Shown here piece by piece: positions 56,512 to 64,000 of a DNA stretch of 64,000 bases; within the stretch, counting starts at the first letter, position 1, and each line of letters begins with the position of its first letter. A program made the translations under genes and the position numbers. Source of the DNA: Catonia carolina (taxonomy: Eukaryota; Arthropoda; Insecta; Hemiptera; Achilidae); the NCBI GenBank assembly GCA_035578175.1, contig JAQMRL010000006.1, positions 18,015,506 through 18,079,505 of the forward strand, in the 5' to 3' direction. The notes beneath the pieces are model-generated. The model made no database searches and was not told where the DNA came from. It saw only the letters and a program-made list of their open reading frames with translations.

Positions 56512-57437
56512 AAAATCTGGTGAAAAACTCACACAAATTTCTCTTGTCAATGCAAATAATTAACAATAAACCTAACATTAGTAATAAAACATTAGAAATA
56601 AACAAAAAACTAACCTTAATAAACATAACCTAATTTTAATCATGAGAGAAACACGCAAAATGAAAATCAACCTCAGTTTGGCTTAAAAATACAGAAAATC
56701 ACTTTCACGCTAAACTAGGCTATTTAGAGAAAAATGCGATAAATAAAAGTTGTAAATCTTTTTATTTCCTATAAAATTTATTATATACACTTTTGTCGTA
56801 AAATTCATTCTAAGGCCGAAATCTTAAAACAATCGATTTTTCACACGTTTTCGTGAGAAGAAATCAGAAAATCGCTAATTACTGCTAAACTAAGCGTTGC
56901 ACAAAAAAATGTTTGAAATAAAAGTTGTAGGATTTTAAATTCTCTGCAACTTGTATTATATTATAAGTTTTGCGCTAAATTGCATATTAAAGCTGTAATC
57001 TTAAAAGAACTATGTTTTTACGTAAAAACAGCCTCACCCAGAATTTCAGCAAACATGACGCCTACCTTATCTTGTAGAGAATAAAAAATTCAGTAAACCA
57101 GGCGATTTTTAAAAAAATCGTAGGACCAGTTTTTGAGAAAATCGCAAAGAAGTGAAAAATTATTCGAATAAACTATTACTTCCGGTTGACCGATTTTGAT
57201 GAAAATGTTCGTGTCGGGTCCGGTATTGGTATGCACCTTAAGTTTCAAATTTGTACGTTGTTTTGTTCTTGAGATATTCTGTTCACACACACACACAGAC
57301 CAATCGCTAAAATCATGTTTTTTGGGTTCAGGGGGTCTGAAAACGTGTAGATCCGGTGAAAACTCGATTTCGAAAAATCGACATGAAAACAATACTTTCC
57401 TTCCTATATATTCATATAGGCAAGAGAAAGTAAAAAT
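56512..57437 (-). repeat. Family A (HINE-like), antisense, full length
   Basis: From a weakened hairpin end at 56,512 to GGCAAGAGAAAGT plus A-tract at 57,437. Short GT tract near 57,285; two core units. Confidence 0.87.
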
Positions 57438-57839
57438 AAACGAAGCACTTTCATTTTTTGTTTTCATCTATTTGGAACCAGAAAAATAATTTACAATTTT
57501 CATGCGAAGATTTTTAGCCTCAGACGTATCTCGCTTCTTAAGCACCACCTTTCTCCGCCACTCTAGTCTCTATTGGAGAGCCGTTGCAAAGACATTGCCT
57601 CCTGCCCTTCATCCAACAATGCACTACCGGCCTACTCTCCTCCTTCTACAGACGGGCGTTCGCTCTAATGTCCCCTTTGGCCACCTTCCAACATGCATGC
57701 TCTGCAAATGGCCAAACTATTTTAATTGCTTTCGGAATATGGTATCCATGATACTTCCTTGAACGCCGGTTTTTCTCCTAATTTCAGAATTCGGAATACG
57801 AATGATTCCTGACACTCCACACCTGCGCCTCCATAAATA
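57438..57839. other. Unassigned, locally GC-richer DNA
   Basis: An 86-codon plus-strand frame (57,502-57,762) contains a 'CMLCKWPNYFNCF' cysteine pattern but matches nothing I recognise and lacks splice or promoter support. Confidence 0.4.
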
Positions 57840-57849
57840 CATTTCCATA

Positions 57850-58013
57850 ACCGTCAAGGTACACCGGTAACGACTGTCTAGTAATCAAATCCGTAAAAAA
57901 GTAACTACCTATACTTGGATTTGAACCAGGAACCTTCGTCTCCAAAAATCAGCTGTTAAACAGCTGACTCGTGGCGACGAATTTACTTCTAGTAGAACCC
58001 GGTGGGTAAGGAA
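57850..58013 (-). mobile_element. tRNA-derived SINE (family C), antisense
   Basis: Head with 'GGTTCCTGGTTCAAATCC' (B-box) and the 'AGCTGTTTAACAGCTGA' arm, followed by the body words 'ACTAGACAGTCGTTACCGG'. It provides the unrearranged head-body junction for the copy at 14,341. Confidence 0.72.
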
Positions 58014-58091
58014 AGTATGGACTGAATGGAGCAGAAACACTTAAAATTATGTTGAAAGGTCGTATCAATAAAATAATAAGCATAGAAAGTA

Positions 58092-58862
58092 CCGGGTGAT
58101 TTTTTAGTCCTGTTACCCAATGGTTAACGTCTGGTAATTTTTTTCTATGAAAGGGATATTTTGTTTTGTGACACAAAGTTGGTAGCCCTACTCAACCGGT
58201 ATAGATACGACAGTTTGAGTTGATTCTCCTTGAGTTGCGTAAAATTTTGTGCTGTTTCCAGTTGTGTTACGAACAGAATGTCTTTTACCCTAAAACAACG
58301 GGTTTTCATTCTTGAACAATATTTTGCTACAAAATCGTATGCGAGTGTAAAAGAATCATTTCAAATTAAATTTTTTGGTGTTCTTCCACTCTATTCTAGT
58401 CAATTTCTAGGCTAACTAACTGATTTTTATAGGCAGGTATTGTTTGCAGCAGAAAACGTAGTGGTCGACCAACTCTCTTGACAGATGTCGTTAAGAGAAT
58501 GTGAAAACAAGATTCCATGGAAAAGTTTACAAAAACTTTCCTCGCATGTTGATTTGTCATGTTCGAGTGCTCAGAAATCTGCTAAAAAATTGAAATTGTA
58601 TCCGTATCACATACGATTAGTTCTAGAGCTTCAGCCTCCAGATTTAAACAAGAGATTGTTTTAGGATAAAAGACATTCTGTTCGTAGCACGACCGGAAAT
58701 GGCACAAAATTTTACACAGCTCAAGGAGAATCAACTCACACTGCCATATCCATACTGGTTGAGTAGGGCTACCAACTTAGTGTCACAAAACAAAATTTAT
58801 TTTTTTTAGAAAAATATTACCAGACATTAACAATTGGGTAACAGGACTAAAAAATCACTCTG
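58092..58862 (+). mobile_element. Internally deleted Tc1/mariner-type element, copy 2
   Basis: TA-flanked, TIRs as in 30,219-31,001 and the same retained N-terminal transposase segment ('QRVFILEQYFATKSYASVKE', GRP block) with the same missing catalytic core. The two copies differ by a few percent, including a short deletion near 58,515 in this one. Confidence 0.87.
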
Positions 58863-58864
58863 TA

Positions 58865-59160
58865 GAATAGTTCGGAACATCCTAGGATCAAAAAAAGAAG
58901 AAGGTAATTACAATAGACCCCGTTCGAGCAAAGAGATATACACGACAAAACTGGAAACATAATCTATATAATGAGGAAAAGAGAATTTATTTTTTTGTGG
59001 ACATGTGGCAAGAATGAACAAAACGATACGTCGATCATGATCTTCCAGATGACCATTATAAACATTTCCAGCTTGTATTCAAGAACAAAATAAAAATAAA
59101 CATAGTATGCCAGCTGTATGATGAGGGAGTTGTTAGTTATTTTTCATATTACATTGTTTA
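58865..59160. other. No gene recognised
   Basis: About 300 bp of unassigned DNA between the mariner-type copy and family A debris. Confidence 0.45.
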
Positions 59161-59435
59161 CTCATAATTTTAAACGTAGTTTAAATTGTTCATTTTGTAC
59201 ATTGGCAAGAGACAGTTGTGTACGTGTTCACACCAGACTTTTTCGAAAGCATCGGTAGTGATTTTTCTTATTTTCAAGTAACAATTCAATTTTCATTTTT
59301 AGCGTCATTCACTCATGATTAAAATTAGGTTGTTTTTCATTTTACATTGTTTACTCATGGATTAAAAACATAAAATTATAGAACCTACAACTTTTATTCG
59401 TGCATTTTTTTCTAATGCGTAAACTAGTTATTTGA
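59161..59435 (+). repeat. Family A 3' fragments, several
   Basis: 'ACATTGGCAAGAGACAGTTGT' with a degraded hairpin at about 59,200-59,245, then partial terminal core words ('CATTCACTCATGATTAAAA') to 59,430. Confidence 0.65.
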
Positions 59436-59439
59436 TTTA

Positions 59440-60372
59440 TTTTTACTTTCTCTTGCCTATATGAATATATAGGAAGGAAAGTATTGTTTTCATGTCGATT
59501 TTTTTAAATCGAGTTTTCACCAGATCTATACGTTTTTAGACCCCCTGAACCCAAAAAACATGTTTTTAGCGATTGGTCTGTGTGTGTATGTCTGTGTATA
59601 CAAAATATCTCAAGAACGAAACGTTGTACGAACTTGAAACTTAAGTTACATACCACTATCGGACCCGACATGAACATTTTCATCAAAATCGGTCAACCGG
59701 AAGTAGTAGTTTATTCGTATAATTTTTCACTTTTTTGCGATTTTCTCAAAAACTGGTCCTACGATTTTTTTTTTAAATCGCCTGATTTACTAAATTTTGT
59801 ATGTTCTACAAGATAGGGTAGGCGCCATCTTGGCTGAAATTCTTGGTAAGGGTGTTTTCACGTAAAAACTTTGTTTTTTTAAGATTACGGCTTTGATATG
59901 CATTTCAGCGCAAAAATGTATATAATAAAAGTTGTAGGCAATTTTAAATCCTACAACTTTTATTTCAAACATGTTTTTGTATAACGCTTAGTTTAGCGGT
60001 AATTAGCGATTTTCTGTTTTTTTTCACGAAAACGTGTGAAAAATCGATTTTTTAAATATTTCGGCTTTAGTACGCATTTTACGTTAAAAGGGTACGTAAT
60101 AAAATTTATAGAAAATTAAAAGATCTACAACTTTTATTTAGAGAATTTTTTTCTTCAGAGCCTAGTTTAGCGTGAAAGTGTGATTTTCCGTTTTTTTTAA
60201 CCAAACTAAGTTCGATTTTTATTTTGCGTGATTCACTCATGATTAAAATAAGGTTAGGTTTTTGAGGTTAGTTTTTTGTTTATTTCTAATATTTTATTAA
60301 TAATGTTAAGTTTATTGTTAATTATTTGCATTGGCAAGAGAAAGTTGTGTGAGTGTTTCACACCAGATTTTT
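59440..60372 (+). repeat. Family A (HINE-like), full length
   Basis: Intact left 13-mer, short GT tract, two core units, right repeat and hairpin. It is followed at 60,375-60,465 by an extra 3'-end fragment. Confidence 0.88.
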
Positions 60373-60465
60373 AATTTTACATTGTTTACTCATGATTAAA
60401 CTTATGCTTCGTTATTTACATTGGTCAGTGAAAGTCGTATGGGTGTTTCACACTAGATTTTTAAA
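60373..60465 (+). repeat. Family A 3' end fragment
   Basis: 'GTCAGTGAAAGTCGTATGGG' and 'TTTCACACTAGATTTTT' directly after a full copy. Confidence 0.7.
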
Positions 60466-60526
60466 ATTTTAGTATAAATTTTCTATAGAATCTATATAAA
60501 AACAACTACATCGATATTTTTATTAG

Positions 60527-60890
60527 GTTGTTGTTGTTGTTTAGGTCAACAGCCGAAAGGCTGGTTTGAACCTCTAGAGGTTTTACTATGTAAAACTATG
60601 TGTGTAATGGTTTACCATGCCTTTCTCACTGAGTGGAAAAGTACGCTTATCAGCATGCCGGGCCCTCTGAAAAGCACATATTTTCCACTCTGTAAATGAC
60701 ACCTTCACTTCATTCACCACATGGTCTGGCTGTACAATGAAATTCATTACTTTCAGAAGAGATAACTCTGATTAGTGTCTTTTACACCTCTACCTCTTCT
60801 GTTCTTAAATAATTCAGTCGTTTAATTGGCTGACCATGTGATAAGAAACAGAACTATTTATTTTAGCCCTGCAACAAACAGATTGAGTTT
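60527..60890 (-). repeat. Family B retroposon, antisense, truncated head
   Basis: (GTT)5 end to 'CAGATTGAGTTTTAATT'. Confidence 0.85.
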
Positions 60891-60894
60891 TAAT

Positions 60895-61528
60895 TAGGTA
60901 CTATGAAAATAATGTTATCACAGATCAGATAATTAAAATGTTCATTATCCGTAGGTACAACTCACGTACAACTATTATCATGTTATCGAGTAATAGGTAT
61001 ATTACCTAAACACTTATTGTGTTCAGTAATAAACATAGTTTACCTGTCATTATTGTATTTAGTACGGCTGTATTTGATTGCCTATTAACATTGTGTAATT
61101 GACTTGTATGCGTAATAAGCAGTCATGCAATTTAATGGAACAATCCATATTAATAATCTAAAATGTTGGATAAATTCATTAAAGTTTCTGTTTAGTACAT
61201 GCATTGCAATTCTGTTATTATTATTGTTATTACTTCTATTAATTTGTTCGTTGAATATAAAGTGAATTTTCTAATAAACTGCTTCTCATTAGACATAACA
61301 GGTTAATTATAACCGTTTAAATTAATCCTCGGATAGAAATATCCAATTATTATGTAGTTTTTGCAGTTTTTTTTGTAATAAAATAAGAAAACTGTTGTTT
61401 ATTACAGGCATTTCTTGATTTACGCGGTTAACTCGTTCCTAAAAATCATCGCGTAGGCCTAATTCAAAACCGTGTTAATCAAGACCACATTTCCCATAAG
61501 ATTACATTGTAGTACTTATATGTACTTA
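60895..61528. other. Spacer between inverted B copies; no gene recognised
   Basis: AT-rich unassigned DNA of about 630 bp, flanked head-to-head by B copies truncated at nearly the same consensus position. Confidence 0.45.
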
Positions 61529-61895
61529 TTATTTACACTCAATCTGTTCGTTGCAGGGCTAAAATAAATAGTTCTGTTTCTTATCACATGGTCAGCCAAT
61601 TAAATGACTGAATCATTTACGAACAGAAGGTGGAGATGTAAAAGACATTAATCAGAGTTATCTCCTCTGAAAGTAATGAATTTCATTTTACAGCCAGACC
61701 TTGTGGTGAATGAAGTGAAGGTGTCATATTCAGAGTGGAAAATATGTGCTTTTCAGAGGGCCTGGCATGCTGATAAGCGTAATTTTCCACTCAGTGAGGA
61801 AGGCAATAGTAAACCACCTTACTCCTCGTTTTACTTAGTAAAGCCTCTACAGGTTCAAACCAGCCTTTCGGCTGATGACCTAAAAACAACACTTA
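61529..61895 (+). repeat. Family B retroposon, sense, truncated head
   Basis: 'TTTACACTCAATCTGTTCG' to 'CCTAAAAACAAC'. Confidence 0.85.
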
Positions 61896-62037
61896 TATGA
61901 AGTGATGTATTACACGGCAAGAATAAAAATAATATTTTAAAACTTTAATTTGGCTTTAACAAGACGTAATTTTAACTAAAAAGATAAAAATATTACTGTT
62001 CAAGCAAAAATAATAATAGTAATGATAAAATACAGTT

Positions 62038-62086
62038 TCTGCCCGTAACAGGCGGCAGGTGGAGTGTTAAATTAATCGCACTATGT
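62038..62086 (+). repeat. Family B head fragment
   Basis: 'CTGCCCGTAACAGGCGGCAG' and 'GGAGTGTTAAATT' only. Confidence 0.65.
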
Positions 62087-62094
62087 TTATCTAA

Positions 62095-62372
62095 TCATTA
62101 GGAAGCAGCGTAAAATAAAAAAAACAACAGAATTTTAATCTTAAGTGAATAACGACGCTGAATGAAAATCAACCTCTGTTCGAATTAAAAATACAGAAAT
62201 CACTAATTGACGCTACTAAGTTTGTAGAAAAAAATTGTTGAAATAAAAGTTGTAGATTTCTTAATTTCCTATAACTTCGATTATACAGTATACACTTTTG
62301 TTGTTAAATACTAAGGTCGCAATCTTTAAAAAAATCCCTTTTTTATCGATTTTAATGAGAAAAATACAAAAA
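62095..62372 (-). repeat. Family A fragment, antisense
   Basis: Terminal core and one tandem unit, without the hairpin end. Confidence 0.7.
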
Positions 62373-62373
62373 A

Positions 62374-63040
62374 AAATCTGGTGTGAAACACTCACACAAC
62401 TTTCTCTTGCTAATGCAAATAATTAACAATATAACCTAATTTTAGCAATAAAACATTAGAAATAAACAAAAAACTAACCTCAAAAACAATGAAAATCGAA
62501 CTGTTTGGCTTAAAAATACGGAAAATCACTCTTTCACGCTAAACTAGGCTCTGTAGAGAAAAATGTTCTTAATAAAAGTTGCAGATCTTTTTATTTTCTA
62601 TAAATTTTATTATATACTTTTTTTTAGTAAAATGCATTCTAAGGCTGAAATCTTAAAAAAATCGATTTTTCACACGTTTTCGTGAGAAAAAATAAAAAAA
62701 TCGCTAATTACTGCTAAACTAAGCGTAATACAAAAAAATGTTAGCAATAAAAGTTATAGAATTTTTAATTCTCTACAACTTTTATTAAATACATTTTTGC
62801 GCTAAATTGCATCATAAGCCGTAATCTTAAAAAAACTATGTTTTTACGTAAAAACACCCTCACCAAGAATTTCAGCAAACATGGCGCCTACCCTATCTTG
62901 TAGAGAATTAAAAATTGAGTAAACCAGGCGATTTTTAAAAAAATCGTAGGACCAGTTTTCGAGAAAATCGCAAAAAAGTGAAAAATTACACGAATAAACT
63001 ACTACTTCCGGTTGATCGATTTTGATGAAAATGTTCATCA
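62374..63040 (-). repeat. Family A copy, antisense, 5' part lost
   Basis: From the hairpin end through two core units to 'GATGAAAATGTTCATC', where it joins a B fragment. Confidence 0.82.
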
Positions 63041-63051
63041 AAATGTTCATG

Positions 63052-63195
63052 ACTAGTGTCTTTAAACCTCTATCTCTTCTGTTCTTAAATACTTCAGTCA
63101 TTTAATTAGCTGGCCATGTGATGAGAAACATAACTATTTTTTGTAGCCCTAGAACTACAAATAATTTAACACTCCAACTCCCTGTTACGAGCGCC
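63052..63195 (-). repeat. Family B head-proximal fragment, antisense
   Basis: 'GACTAGTGTCTTTAAACC' to 'CCCTGTTACGAGC'. Confidence 0.75.
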
Positions 63196-63643
63196 TTATT
63201 AAACTATTAACACAATATTTTCAATAGGTAATTATGGGCAATAAATAAAACAAAACGTTAATATCTAATTAACTTAAATATTTAAATATTGTTAACATAA
63301 ATAAACAACATCAAGATTAAAAAACCTGTACCACGTTAAATTGTTAACGCAAATAAATAATTTGCCTCTAAATTTACTAGATAATAGTCTAACCACCAAC
63401 ATTTGAAACGGCATCTTATTTGCTTGGATCTCCGTGACAAATTATAAATAAACAAAAACCAAAATAAAAAGTTAACACACTAAAATAATAATTAACATAC
63501 GCGTAAATAACTAACAACATATTTTATTAACACAAATTACTTTAACAATAATTTAAATTTAAAAAAAAATTAAATTGCGTAAAATATATTTGTAGTTGCT
63601 TTTGTATGGAAGGGCTTTAATGAAAGTCCTCCCCTTCATGTGA
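63196..63643. other. No gene recognised; very AT-rich
   Basis: Many 'TTAACA' and 'AATAA' words; no repeat match. Confidence 0.45.
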
Positions 63644-64000
63644 TTTTTACTTTCTCTTGCCTATATGAATGTATAGGAAGGAAAGTATTGTTTTCATGTC
63701 GATTTTTCGAAATCGAGTTTTCACCGGATCTATACGTTTTTAGACCCCCTGAACCCAAAAAACATGTTTTTAGCGATTGGTCTGTGTGTGTGTGTGTGTG
63801 TGTGAACAGAATATCTCAAAACCGGAACAACGTACGAACTTCAAACTTGAAGTTTAAGTTACATACTACTACCGGACCCGACACGAACATTTTCATCAAA
63901 ATCGGTCAACCAGAAGTAGTAGCTTATTCGTGTAATTTTTCACTTTTTTGTGATTTTCTCAAAAACTGGTCCTACGATTTTTTTAAAAATCGCCTGGTTT
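63644..64000 (+). repeat. Family A (HINE-like), 5' part, cut by the window edge
   Basis: Left 13-mer at about 63,648, (GT)n at 63,781-63,804, collinear to the end of the window. Confidence 0.88.

Noticed and set aside
57502..57762. 86-codon frame with Cys residues as a host exon
   Set aside because: No splice sites, family match or repeat-free gene context could be shown.
61676..61900. Recurring 75-95 codon frame (MNFI.QPDPVVNEVKVSF...) in family B copies
   Set aside because: It is open only in some copies, ends differently in each and has no domain. A codon-substitution test over many copies would be needed before calling it coding.

Overview
This window looks like AT-rich, repeat-saturated nuclear DNA from an insect. 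A hemipteran is most likely, because the tRNA-headed short retroposons resemble those I know from that order; the species is not identifiable from the sequence alone. I found no bacterial features, no rRNA and no long host gene. Almost everything that can be assigned is transposable element, often nested several layers deep.

Two families dominate. Family A (about 920 bp, roughly 20 copies or fragments) has a 13-bp left terminal repeat, a (GT)n tract, a core of about 176-bp tandem units, a subterminal inverted copy of the 13-mer, a 3' hairpin, and T-tracts at both edges. That is the architecture of non-autonomous Helentrons (HINE/DINE-1-like). Family B (about 400 bp, about 15 copies or fragments) ends in (AAC)n and in one copy is flanked by a perfect 13-bp target duplication, so it is a retroposon. 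Other elements are Tc1/mariner-type, hAT and piggyBac-like elements, unclassified MITEs and foldbacks, tRNA-derived SINEs and LINE 3' fragments.

Layout. 0-3 kb: a degraded A copy and unassigned DNA. 3-16 kb: LINE pieces, B and A copies, two foldbacks, a palindromic SINE. 16-21 kb: split and tandemly expanded A copies and a B pair. 21.8-24 kb: a piggyBac-like element holding two nested TIR elements and a B copy. 24-30 kb: mostly unassigned. 30-34 kb: a deleted mariner-type element, then a B copy carrying a SINE, a MITE, a TA-target element, a hAT and a mariner. 34-45 kb: A copies and a large unassigned T-rich tract. 45.3-49.5 kb: an A copy split by a young gypsy-type LTR retrotransposon. 49.5-57.5 kb: B copies, a second piggyBac-like element, transposase debris and a probable small host gene on the minus strand. 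57.5-64 kb: SINE, second mariner-type copy, A and B copies.

Two observations stand out. First, the gypsy element (45,534-48,734) carries not an 18-nt primer-binding site but a complete 74-nt copy of its tRNA-Gly(GCC) primer including CCA, with one broken invariant base exactly opposite tRNA position 58, the usual m1A site. It is followed by an inverted reverse-transcriptase segment. This looks like a fossil of aberrant reverse transcription, integrated with a clean 4-bp target duplication. Second, a TATA box, a signal-peptide exon with a good splice donor and a phase-matched terminal exon with a poly(A) signal define a candidate two-exon gene for an 85-residue secreted protein at 55,251-53,128.
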